64,000 bases of DNA, from contig NZ_CP139698.1 of assembly GCF_034372165.1 (NCBI RefSeq), forward strand, positions 2,604,001 to 2,668,000, written 5' to 3'. Both the position numbers and the translations under genes were made by a program. The stretch comes from Christiangramia sp. OXR-203 (lineage in GTDB: Bacteria; Bacteroidota; Bacteroidia; Flavobacteriales; Flavobacteriaceae). The notes beneath the pieces are model-generated. The model was not told the DNA's origin. It was given only the letters and a program-made list of their open reading frames with translations, and ran no database searches. Shown here in pieces: positions 35,601 through 42,978 of the stretch; within the stretch, counting starts at the first letter, position 1; every line of letters begins with the position of its first letter.

Positions 35601-35993
35601 TTGCTTATATACAAATTTGAAGCATTTGAGCTATTCAAAGCAATGCTGGAAACCGTGAACCGTGATGTGATGTCCTTCCTATTCAAGGGAGAGATTCCAA
35701 CGGCGAGCGTTCCTAATATTCAGGAAGCAAGGCAGGTTCAGCAAAAAGAGAAAGTTGAAACCAAGAAGGAAGAGATCCCGAATATGGATGAACGTGCTGC
35801 TCAAAGTCGAGCGGTTGGTAATACTCAGCGTAAACCTGAGATCACTGAAACCATTACCAGAGACAGACCTAAAATTGGAAGAAACGATAAGGTTACTTTG
35901 AAGAACGTATTGAGTGGTGAAACAAAAGCCATGAAATTCAAACAAGCGATCCCATTGTTAGATAAAGGAGACTGGGTTCTTGTAGATGAATAG
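32637..35993 (+). CDS. secA: Preprotein translocase ATPase SecA
   Basis: SecA drives secretory proteins through SecYEG at the inner membrane. The 1118-residue product is long for the family but usual for Bacteroidota, which carry inserts such as the Glu/Lys-rich stretch around residues 430-480. Motifs: [19 protein letters not shown] (Walker A, about 200-218), [20 protein letters not shown] (DEAD-type Walker B), [38 protein letters not shown] and [20 protein letters not shown]. The usual C-terminal zinc-binding CxCxSGx8C tail is absent; the protein ends in a conserved [12 protein letters not shown]-type segment. The ATG at 32637 is chosen over an extension that overlaps the promoter. Confidence 0.97.
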   Translation: [1118 protein letters not shown]

Positions 35994-36013
35994 AACCTGA
36001 TATTATAGATTTA

Positions 36014-36044
36014 AAAGCCTGAAGTTTTACTTCAGGCTTTTTTT
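36014..36044 (+). terminator. secA terminator
   Basis: A perfect 12-bp stem (AAAGCCTGAAGT with ACTTCAGGCTTT), a 3-nt loop and a following T-run, starting 20 bp after the secA stop. A strong intrinsic terminator. Confidence 0.9.
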
Positions 36045-36104
36045 ATGCGTTTGCCGGACTGAGCTTTCCATAGTTAGTTTATCAAAGCAGCACAATTGAA
36101 ACCA

Positions 36105-36425
36105 CACTTCGACAGGCTCAGTGCTGCATACTGCTGATCAAGAATGTTTGCTTTTGATAGTGTTGCCATCTTGAGCCTGTCGAAAGCTGGATTATAACAA
36201 TGCTATTGCCATCCTGAGCCTGTCGAAGGATGAGCAAAATATAGGATGTCTACATCAGAACCAAACATATAACACTTTCATGATCTCTAGCGGGAGCGTG
36301 TCGAAGACTAGAATAAAGTGAGCCCGCATAATTGAAACCGCACTTCGATAGGCTCAGTTCTACAAACTGCTGATCAAGAATGTTTGCTTTTGAAAGTATT
36401 GCCATCCTGAGCCTGTCGAAGGATG
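36105..36425. repeat. Palindromic repeat cluster 1 (core GAGCCTGTCGA)
   Basis: Clear copies at 36105-36123 (flanks CACT/AGTG), 36170-36186 (CTT/AAG), 36210-36232 (CATCCT/AGGATG), a degenerate CACT-type copy near 36342-36360 and another CATCCT-type at 36403-36425. CACT-type copies carry the core on the minus strand, the others on the plus strand. Between them is a longer shared segment (CTAGCGGGAGC, CCAAACATATAACAC) that recurs in cluster 2. No gene is seen between secA and the GIY-YIG gene. Confidence 0.85.
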
Positions 36426-36456
36426 AGCAATCGCAGAAACCATATTCAAAATAGAT

Positions 36457-36762
36457 TTATCCAGGCTTTCCGTATTGCGAATAGTTTCTTGAAAACTTCT
36501 GTAACTTATCCCAGTCTTTCAGAATTAAGGCAGTTTTCTTTTTCCTGCTCCATCCTTTCAATTTCTTTTCTAACCCTGAGGCAATATTGGGATCCGTAAA
36601 TTGCTGCACCCACATTAATTCTACAGGTCTTCTGTTAAAGGTATATGCGCCACGGTATTTTCCTGAATGGTGTTGTAATAATCTTTCTTCCAGATTGGAG
36701 GTCATACCTAAATAAAAGGAGTGGTCATTACATTTTAATATGTATACATAATATAACTCCAC
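36457..36762 (-). CDS. Solitary GIY-YIG domain nuclease
   Basis: This 101-residue protein is a single GIY-YIG endonuclease domain of the small UPF0213/COG2827 type. YYVYILKCNDHSFYLGMT (about 4-21) holds the two signature strands, with YVY in place of GIY and YLG in place of YIG. Then come LEERLLQHHSGKYRGAYT and RRPVELMWVQQF, with a Glu late in the domain (SGLEKKLKGWSRKKK) as the expected metal ligand. The start is GTG. It lies alone inside a 1.6-kb field of palindromic repeats, with a degenerate copy 12 bp before the start and an intact one 32 bp after the stop. Its cellular role is unknown. Confidence 0.88.
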   Translation of the reverse strand: MELYYVYILKCNDHSFYLGMTSNLEERLLQHHSGKYRGAYTFNRRPVELMWVQQFTDPNIASGLEKKLKGWSRKKKTALILKDWDKLQKFSRNYSQYGKPG

Positions 36763-36773
36763 GTTTATCTTTT

Positions 36774-37605
36774 CGCACTTCTACAGGTTCCATGCTGCAG
36801 ACTATTTTCTAAAATTGAAAATAACACAAAACTGCTTACTTTTAAAAAATATAATTCTTAATGGATATTATGATATCTAAAACACCTGCCATAATGAGCT
36901 TTTTCATAGCTGCATTATTATAGACAGAACAAATGTAACCGCACTTCGACAGGCTCAGTGCTGCAAACTACTGACCAAGAAGAAATGGTCTTGAGCCTCA
37001 CTTCGACAGGCTCAGTGCTACAAATTGCTGATTAAGAATAATTGCTTTTGAAAGTATTGCCATCCTGAGCCTGTCGAAGGATGAGCAAAATATAGGATAT
37101 CTACATTAGGACCAAACATATAATACTTTCATGATCACTAGCGGGAGCATGACGAAGACTGGAATAAAGTGAGCCCGCACAATTGAAACCGCACTTCGAC
37201 AGGCTCAGTGCTACAAACTGCTGACCAAGAAGAAATACTCTTGAGCCTCACTTGGACAGGCTCAGTGCTGCAGACTGCTAAAAAGGAATGTTTGCTTGTG
37301 AGGGTGTTACCCTGAGTCAATCGAAGGCTGGATTATAATAACGCTATTGCCATCCTGAGCCTGTCGAAGGATGAGCAAAATATAGAATATCTAAATCAGA
37401 ACCAAACATATAACACCTTCATGATCACTAGCGGGAGCAGTCGAAGACTGGAACAAAGTGAGCCCGCACAATTGAAACCGCACTTCGACAGGCTCAGTGC
37501 TGCAGACTGCTAAAAAGGAATGTTTGCTTGTGAGAGTGTTACCCTGAGCCAATCGAAAGCTGGATTATAACAATGCTATTGCCATCCTGAGCCTGTCGAA
37601 GGATG
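36774..37605. repeat. Palindromic repeat cluster 2 (core GAGCCTGTCGA)
   Basis: Exact CACT/AGTG copies occur at 36942-36960, 36999-37017, 37192-37210 and 37481-37499, with a one-mismatch copy at 37249-37267. Exact CATCCT/AGGATG copies occur at 37061-37083, 37351-37373 and 37583-37605. Degenerate copies lie near 36774, 37145, 37311, 37440, 37541 and 37721. A larger ~290-bp unit, including CACTAGCGGGAGC, repeats at 37140 and 37430. From 36763 to 37875 I see no credible gene; short ORFs here are translated repeats. Confidence 0.85.
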
Positions 37606-37875
37606 AGCAAATAATATACTAGGCTTAATTAGAACCAAACATAAAACCCTTGCATAATAACCAGTATGAAGAGCTACTCCATAGTTGAATCTATCAAGAA
37701 CATAACTAATTAAACCACACCTGGACAGTCTCAGTGCTGCAGACTGCTTACGAATATAGTTCCTGGAGAATTATCTGAAGTGATGTTTGAAAAGTGCCGC
37801 AATTTTTGAAAGAACACTCTCCAGCAGACGTTTCAGTAACCCCTTAATAGCAAGAGATTTTAAAAAGATTTCAAA

Positions 37876-37905
37876 TTTCTACTAATATAATTTTTAGTAA
37901 TTTTA
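37876..37905 (+). promoter_or_regulatory. Candidate promoter of the DUF4199 gene
   Basis: TTTC (37876-37879), 18 nt, then TAATTTTA (37898-37905), one mismatch per box and correct spacing, 18 bp before the ATG. Confidence 0.5.
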
Positions 37906-37922
37906 ACAAACAAATCATCAGT

Positions 37923-38399
37923 ATGAAACGCTTTGCGATTGAAATAAAATGGGGAATAATCTTTAGTGTAGTATCCTTATTATGGATGTATCTGGAAAAG
38001 GCTTTGGGCTGGCATGATGAACTTATCGCCAAACATGCGATCTACACTAATTTCTTTGGAATTGTAGCGATCGTAATTTACGTATTGGCGTTGCTGGATA
38101 AAAGAAAGAATTTCTTTGAAGGCAAAATGAACTGGTCTCAGGGATTCATATCTGGAATTGTAGTAAGCATCGTCGTAGCCATCCTAACTCCGCTGGCACA
38201 GTATATCACACACACTTTTGTTACACCGGATTACTTTCCTAATATCATAGATCATGCTGTTGAAAGAGGCAGTATGACTCGTGAAGCTGCGGAAGAATAT
38301 TTTAATCTTACTTCCTATATCCTTCAGTCGTTCTTCTTTGCGCTGGTCGTTGGAGTGGTGACCTCAGCCATTGTTGCACTTTTCGTTCGAAAAAAATAG
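37923..38399 (+). CDS. DUF4199 family membrane protein
   Basis: A 158-residue inner-membrane protein with four hydrophobic helices. The first is near 9-27 (KWGIIFSVVSLLWMYLEKAL), the second near 44-59 (FFGIVAIVIYVLALLD), the third near 78-96 (FISGIVVSIVVAILTPLAQY) and the last near 134-154 (FFFALVVGVVTSAIVALFV). The pattern, the GxxxG-like second half and the periplasmic loop with RGSMTREAAEEYF match DUF4199, widespread in Bacteroidota and of unknown function. No operon partner is seen; the next gene is convergent, 32 bp away. Confidence 0.85.
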   Translation: MKRFAIEIKWGIIFSVVSLLWMYLEKALGWHDELIAKHAIYTNFFGIVAIVIYVLALLDKRKNFFEGKMNWSQGFISGIVVSIVVAILTPLAQYITHTFVTPDYFPNIIDHAVERGSMTREAAEEYFNLTSYILQSFFFALVVGVVTSAIVALFVRKK

Positions 38400-38431
38400 T
38401 TTAATTAGCATACAGTTCCGAAGAGAGTCTT

Positions 38432-39109
38432 CTAAATTTTCAGCAGTAGATTAGGATCAGGACAATTCTGCAAATAATCTTCAAGCTCTTCTTTTCGAAC
38501 CACCCCTGGATAATCTGCTAACTTGCCCTCCATATCTTTGATGACCTGAAAATGCAAATGTGGTGCATAATCACCATTTTCAGCATAATCTCCGAGTTCA
38601 GCAATTTTATCTCCTTTTTTGAATTGCATTCCTGTTTCCAAATTATCCAGTGAGGCGCGGGATAAGTGTCCGTACAAGGTGAAAAACGACTGACGATCAA
38701 AATGATGCTCTAAAATTATTGTAGGTCCATAATCACCAAAATTTGAGTTATCCTGAAAACTATGTACGTGACCATCCAGTGGAGCTATAATATCTGAATA
38801 CGCAGGAACCCACACATCCAGTCCTATGTGAATGTTTCTATTCGAGCTCGAATGATTGAATAACTCGCTGCGATTATACAAAGTTCTTAGTTCATTGTAA
38901 CCACCATACGCAGCTTTGGCCGATCGGTTTCTCAGATATTCATCTATAAAAACCGAAAAAGCGGCAGATGATGCCACTTCCAGTTTCAGCAGATCCCTGT
39001 TATTTTGTGAGAGATCAATATATTCATAATCTTCCTGTGCATAATCTCCACCTATCACCGGTGTGAATTCTGAAGTTAGACCTTTTATAAATTTGGAAAA
39101 TTCTATCAT
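38432..39109 (-). CDS. M23 family metallopeptidase
   Basis: LytM/M23 peptidases cleave peptidoglycan cross-links. In this 225-residue protein the zinc site is visible as NIHIGLDVWVP (HxxxD, about 93-103) and HLHFQV (HxH, about 184-189), with APLDGHVHSFQDNSNFGDYG and TLYGHLSRAS between. No signal peptide or TM segment is seen at the N-terminus (MIEFSKFIKGLTSEFTPVI), so a periplasmic location is not supported by sequence; it may act differently or use another route. Confidence 0.85.
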   Translation of the reverse strand: MIEFSKFIKGLTSEFTPVIGGDYAQEDYEYIDLSQNNRDLLKLEVASSAAFSVFIDEYLRNRSAKAAYGGYNELRTLYNRSELFNHSSSNRNIHIGLDVWVPAYSDIIAPLDGHVHSFQDNSNFGDYGPTIILEHHFDRQSFFTLYGHLSRASLDNLETGMQFKKGDKIAELGDYAENGDYAPHLHFQVIKDMEGKLADYPGVVRKEELEDYLQNCPDPNLLLKI

Positions 39110-39147
39110 TGCATTCAGCTTAGTAAGCCAAATGTAAGGGCTAACTC

Positions 39148-40551
39148 CTAATTTATCAATACATCGCTATAATTTGCCTTGATTGTGATATTACCGCTTC
39201 CGTCTTTCGATTTAAAGTAGCCTTTCAGCATCTCGTTATCATAAGACTTCGTGGATTTTAATTTCATCGTGGCAGGGTGCTTTATATTACTTTGCATTCC
39301 ATTAAAACTAAAATTAAAAGCAGTCTCAGGCACATTGAGTTCCAGATCGCTATTTTCCAAACTGATATTCAGATCCTGAAATCCTGAACCAAGATTTTTA
39401 ATTTCCAGCTTTCCAAAACTACCACTAAGTACCCCTGTTTTTTGAAGTTCATTGATCACCACATCGCTACTATTTGACTCTAGCTTGATACTCACCGCCT
39501 TGTCTATTGTACAGTTCTTCACAAATTCTGTTGAAAGCACTCCATAGTCCCAATGAGCGACTTTTACCGGTGTATACGCCGCTTTCACCCTAGTATTTTG
39601 TCCGGTGAGTCTATTGGCTGATAGCCGACTGTGAGACAGATCGGCTTTCAGGTTTTTAACTGTACTTCCAAGTTTTAACTCTCCATGACGAACGTTTAGT
39701 TCTAGTTTTGCATCCTTGGGAACCTTGATCCTGATGGTCTTCTGATTTTTAGATGAATTCCCGTCACTATTCCCAGCAAACATTTTTCCACCATTGGCTT
39801 CCATATTAGCTTCGAACTGTTTTCCAAAATTTTCACCCCAGGCTTCCATTTTCTTTCCGAATTTCTCACCCCATGCTTCCATATCTTTCTCGAAATCCTT
39901 GCCCCAGGCTTCCATCTTCACTTCATATTCTTTTTCCCATTCTTCAGAATTCTTCTCGACTTCGGCAGCCCACTTCTCCATTTTCGCCTCGTATTCCTTG
40001 CCAAACTTCTTGTCCATTTCAGACTCCCATTTTTCAAGGTATTTGTCCCCGTCTTTTTTATAAGCGCTATAATCGAATTTCATTTCCTCCATATCATTAG
40101 CAAAACCTTCCGGTAGCGGATTTTGCGCAATATTAGCCAGTAAAGGCCCCACAAGTTCATTCATCATAGGCTGCAGCATTTCCGGCAGCATAGACAAAGG
40201 CTCTTCAAGTCCTGAAAGGTCCAGGTCAAGATTCATGTTGATATTGGTGTTCCCACCTCCACTGGATTTGATCTTAACCCGGTCACCATTTTTGGAGGTC
40301 TTTACCTGCCAGTTTTCCAGCAGTTCTTTCGTAGCTTTTTTGTTACCGGAATTTCCGTTTAGATAGGCTTCCACAACAACCTCGTTCTTATCCCAGTTCT
40401 CTACAATGATATTGGTATACCTGGAATCCAGTTCCACGGTCACATTTGATGAAGTTTTATAGGAATTCTTCAGTTTGCTTGTTTGAGCAAATGATCCTGC
40501 TGTGATAAAGAGCAGCATCAATAAAATATATTTATGCTTGATAGTTTTCAT
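39148..40551 (-). CDS. Secreted protein with 11-residue Trp repeats, in an ECF sigma operon
   Basis: The product of 467 residues has a Sec signal peptide (YILLMLLFITAGSFAQ, cleaved near residue 23). A beta-rich N-terminal part follows, then a helical region whose residues about 191-256 are six phased 11-mers of form MEAWGKDFEKD, the first five with Trp at position 4. The C-terminal half is beta-helix-like (LELNVRHGELKLGS, ISLENSDLELNVPE, GSGNITIKANYSDVLIN), resembling DUF4097-type putative adhesins. It overlaps the upstream membrane-regulator gene. An ATG at 40581 is also in frame but would precede the signal peptide. It may be an envelope sensor or target of the sigma factor; function unknown. 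Confidence 0.65.
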   Translation of the reverse strand: MKTIKHKYILLMLLFITAGSFAQTSKLKNSYKTSSNVTVELDSRYTNIIVENWDKNEVVVEAYLNGNSGNKKATKELLENWQVKTSKNGDRVKIKSSGGGNTNINMNLDLDLSGLEEPLSMLPEMLQPMMNELVGPLLANIAQNPLPEGFANDMEEMKFDYSAYKKDGDKYLEKWESEMDKKFGKEYEAKMEKWAAEVEKNSEEWEKEYEVKMEAWGKDFEKDMEAWGEKFGKKMEAWGENFGKQFEANMEANGGKMFAGNSDGNSSKNQKTIRIKVPKDAKLELNVRHGELKLGSTVKNLKADLSHSRLSANRLTGQNTRVKAAYTPVKVAHWDYGVLSTEFVKNCTIDKAVSIKLESNSSDVVINELQKTGVLSGSFGKLEIKNLGSGFQDLNISLENSDLELNVPETAFNFSFNGMQSNIKHPATMKLKSTKSYDNEMLKGYFKSKDGSGNITIKANYSDVLIN

Positions 40552-41143
40552 TTTTAAGGTCTTTTGATTGTTCGATTTCATTTAATTTGTTCTTCAATTT
40601 CTTTAGAAGATCCAGTCTAAGCTGCAAGTTCGCGATCATAGCTTCTACTGTTTCCTCATTCAAACCAGTCTCTTGAACTTCCGCATTAAGCGCGATATAT
40701 TCATCGTTCAGAGTTTCCAGTTTTCTCATAAATGCATCTATAAGTTCTTTGTTTCCAGGCGTCATGTCCAGTTTAGCCAGTTGTATATTCAAACTGGCCA
40801 TATAATAATCTTCGATTTTCTTAAACTCAGGGGAGACATCGCTCAACCTATAGTCAGTACCGGGAACTTCTTCTTTTTCTACTTTTTCTTCGGAAGGAGT
40901 TTCCACTATCTGTGGTGAGTTCACTATTTCAGCTTCGTTATTGCTGAAGTATAAGAAAGCTCCCACAGCCAACGCGATCATAAGTCCTGCGGCTATCTGA
41001 AGAAAATAGAAATTGTTCTTCTTTTTCTCCATAGGCATAGCCTTATTCAATCGTTCTTCAAAACGTTGTTGGTGCCCTGACTGAAGCTTCTGTTCTTCCT
41101 GTTCCGGCTTCTCCTGAAACATCTTCCTAATATCCTGTCCCAT
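40532..41143 (-). CDS. Membrane-anchored putative anti-sigma protein
   Basis: This 203-residue protein has a hydrophilic N-terminal segment of about 45 residues (MGQDIRKMFQEKPEQEEQKL, with RFEERLNKAM). One transmembrane helix follows near 46-66 (YFLQIAAGLMIALAVGAFLYF) and then a periplasmic region predicted to be helical (NLQLRLDLLKKLKNKLNEIE). Its start overlaps the sigma factor stop by 17 bp, the normal arrangement for an ECF sigma and its single-pass anti-sigma. No ZAS zinc motif is visible, so the call rests on topology and context. Confidence 0.65.
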   Translation of the reverse strand: MGQDIRKMFQEKPEQEEQKLQSGHQQRFEERLNKAMPMEKKKNNFYFLQIAAGLMIALAVGAFLYFSNNEAEIVNSPQIVETPSEEKVEKEEVPGTDYRLSDVSPEFKKIEDYYMASLNIQLAKLDMTPGNKELIDAFMRKLETLNDEYIALNAEVQETGLNEETVEAMIANLQLRLDLLKKLKNKLNEIEQSKDLKNENYQA

Positions 41144-41672
41144 GACTTAAGTATTTTAATTCTTCCTGCAATTTCTTTTTTCCTCTATGCACCAGAGTTC
41201 TGGATGCCACCTGGGTGATATCCAGGATTTCGCTTATTTCTTCATGATCGTATCCTTCCACCAAAAACAACATCAAAGGATACCTGTATTTTTCGGGCAG
41301 CTCCTGCATTTTCAATTTCACTTCTTCTATCCCGATCCCGTCATCCACCTGCCAGTCATTCTCTTCTTCTACGGTGCCAAGCGTTTGCTCATTTATGGCT
41401 ACCAGTTCCATTTTTCTTGCCTTGAGTTTGTCCAGACATTTATTGATCACGATCTTCTTTAACCAGGCACCAAAAGTGACCTCGCCATTGAATTGATGTA
41501 ACTTAGAGAAAGCTTTGATAAATGCTTCCTGCATGGCATCCTCGGCCTCCATCGTATCCTTCATAAATCTCAACGCCACATAGTACATCCCGTCACAATA
41601 TTTGTTGTACAGCTTCAACTGGGCCCTACGGCTGTTGTTTTGGCAAGCTTCTATTAGCTTATGCTGTATCAA
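41127..41672 (-). CDS. RNA polymerase sigma factor, ECF subfamily
   Basis: This 181-residue alternative sigma factor has region 2 (LYNKYCDGMYYVALRFMKDT, then AEDAMQEAFIKAFSKLHQF, about 20-62), FGAWLKKIVINKCLDKLKAR (end of region 2) and region 4 (LPEKYRYPLMLFLVEGYDHE followed by EISEILDITQVASRTLVHRG, about 122-165). It heads an operon with a putative anti-sigma and a secreted repeat protein, suggesting an envelope-response unit. The start is TTG; the only alternatives before the in-frame stop at 41703 are rare codons. Target promoters are unknown. Confidence 0.9.
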   Translation of the reverse strand: MIQHKLIEACQNNSRRAQLKLYNKYCDGMYYVALRFMKDTMEAEDAMQEAFIKAFSKLHQFNGEVTFGAWLKKIVINKCLDKLKARKMELVAINEQTLGTVEEENDWQVDDGIGIEEVKLKMQELPEKYRYPLMLFLVEGYDHEEISEILDITQVASRTLVHRGKKKLQEELKYLSHGTGY

Positions 41673-41843
41673 TTTAATTGGTTTTTGATGGGTTAGTTCA
41701 TTCTAAAGACGAACCATAAAAGTCCGCGTTGCAAAAATTCCGAAATTTATTTCACAATCGCTCTATATTCTTACATTTAAAGCGATTAGCGCAAGTAAAC
41801 CTTATGGCAGGTTTATTGGATAGGTTATAATAAATGCTAGAAA

Positions 41844-42443
41844 ATGAACTCTAAACTAAAAACAGGCTTGAGTATTGCCGGAGGATTGATCCTCGCTGGT
41901 TTACTTACAATGCTTATAATGAGATATACAACGAAAGCTCATAGCCCTGAAGATATTGCTAGCTATAAGCAGAATGGGATAGAACTGGAGGTCTTTTATA
42001 ACAGGCCTTACAGGAAAGATCGCGAGATCTTCGGTAAACTTGTACCTTATGATGAAGTCTGGCGAACCGGTGCTAACGAAGCAACAACTTTTGAAACCAC
42101 TTCAGATATCCTCGTGGATGGAAGTCTTTTGAAGGCTGGAAAATATACTCTCTGGAGCATCCCAAAGCAGAATAGCTGGAAAGTGATCTTTAACGATCAA
42201 ATGTATCCATGGGGAATAGACATGGATAAGAAGGCTTATAGAGATCCACAATTCGATGCTCTGGTACTGGAGAGACCAGTTAAGAAATCTGCTGGAATTA
42301 CCGAGCAATTCACTATTTCCTTTGAAGAAGCCGGCGACTTTATTTCCATGGAACTTGTCTGGGATCAGGTAAAAATAGAGATCTCTATAAAAAAAGAAGA
42401 GACGCCTACAGGCGCCTCAACTAATACTATTATATCTGGATGA
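41844..42443 (+). CDS. DUF2911 domain protein
   Basis: A 199-residue protein with an N-terminal hydrophobic helix (TGLSIAGGLILAGLLTMLIM, about 7-26) that anchors it or acts as a signal. The DUF2911 core shows IELEVFYNRPYRKDREIFGK, LVPYDEVWRTGANEATTFET and LKAGKYTLWSIPKQNSW, then VIFNDQMYPWG. The family is common in Bacteroidota and has no assigned role; the fold is probably a beta-sandwich in the periplasm. It is transcribed away from the ECF operon and ends 2 bp before the convergent ohr gene. Confidence 0.85.
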   Translation: MNSKLKTGLSIAGGLILAGLLTMLIMRYTTKAHSPEDIASYKQNGIELEVFYNRPYRKDREIFGKLVPYDEVWRTGANEATTFETTSDILVDGSLLKAGKYTLWSIPKQNSWKVIFNDQMYPWGIDMDKKAYRDPQFDALVLERPVKKSAGITEQFTISFEEAGDFISMELVWDQVKIEISIKKEETPTGASTNTIISG

Positions 42444-42445
42444 TA

Positions 42446-42874
42446 TTATTCTTCGTCCAGCATCAGGTTTAGAGTAACATCAATATTATCTCTGGTTGCT
42501 CTAGAATAAGGACAAACTTCGTGAGCTTCATTTACGAGCTTTTCACCAGTTTCTACATCAACTGCCGGAATGTAGGTGTCCAGAATTGCAGATAGCTGAA
42601 GATTTCCAGAATCTGTCTGACCCAGTTTTACTGTAGCTGTTACACTATAATCTCCAAGATCGATCTTGTGCTGTTTTGCAACATGCTCCAGTGCACTACC
42701 ATAACATGCGGAATATCCCGCTGCAAATAATTGTTCCGGGTTAGAATAGTCACCTCCATCACCACCAAGGCTTTTAGGTTTTCTCAATTCCATATCCAGT
42801 ATACCATCTTCACTACGAGTGTGCCCGTTACGACCTCCCTGAGTAGTGACTGTAGTTTTATACAAATTCTTCAT
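42446..42874 (-). CDS. ohr: Organic hydroperoxide resistance protein (Ohr/OsmC family)
   Basis: Ohr is a cytosolic thiol peroxidase that reduces organic and fatty-acid hydroperoxides. The 142-residue product has the two redox cysteines in context, GYSACYGSALEHVAK (peroxidatic, about residue 60) and AHEVCPYSRATRDNI (resolving, about residue 123). It starts MKNLYKTTVTTQGGRNGH and contains LGGDGGDYSNPEQLFAAGYS. The ATG at 42874 is the family-typical start; a longer in-frame start at 42922 adds 16 unconserved residues. Regulation often involves OhrR, but no such gene is nearby. Confidence 0.92.
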   Translation of the reverse strand: MKNLYKTTVTTQGGRNGHTRSEDGILDMELRKPKSLGGDGGDYSNPEQLFAAGYSACYGSALEHVAKQHKIDLGDYSVTATVKLGQTDSGNLQLSAILDTYIPAVDVETGEKLVNEAHEVCPYSRATRDNIDVTLNLMLDEE

Positions 42875-42978
42875 TGCGTAAAATAATTTAAGTAATTTAG
42901 TTTTCTCCAATATACCAAGCATTTAAAGATGCCTGAAAAAGCCAGTCATAATTTTCTCATAAATATTACCGCTTCATT

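Noticed and set aside
37138-37320. 60-codon minus-strand ORF in the palindrome cluster
   Set aside because: Its product repeats the phrase CSTEPV(E/Q)VR, a direct translation of the TTCGACAGGCTCAG repeat, a known source of false gene calls.
36105-37605. Possible CRISPR array
   Set aside because: The repeats are short palindromes of two orientations with irregular spacing and similar intervening sequence; there is no constant repeat-spacer pattern and no cas gene.
39794-40100. Plus-strand ORFs of 75 and 89 codons
   Set aside because: Antisense to the Trp-repeat region of the secreted protein; their apparent Ser/Pro repeats mirror the 33-bp periodicity of the real gene.
42944-42978. Cobalamin riboswitch upstream of meaB or the PduO-type gene
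   Set aside because: No B12-box-like sequence or extended structured leader is visible; the leaders are short.
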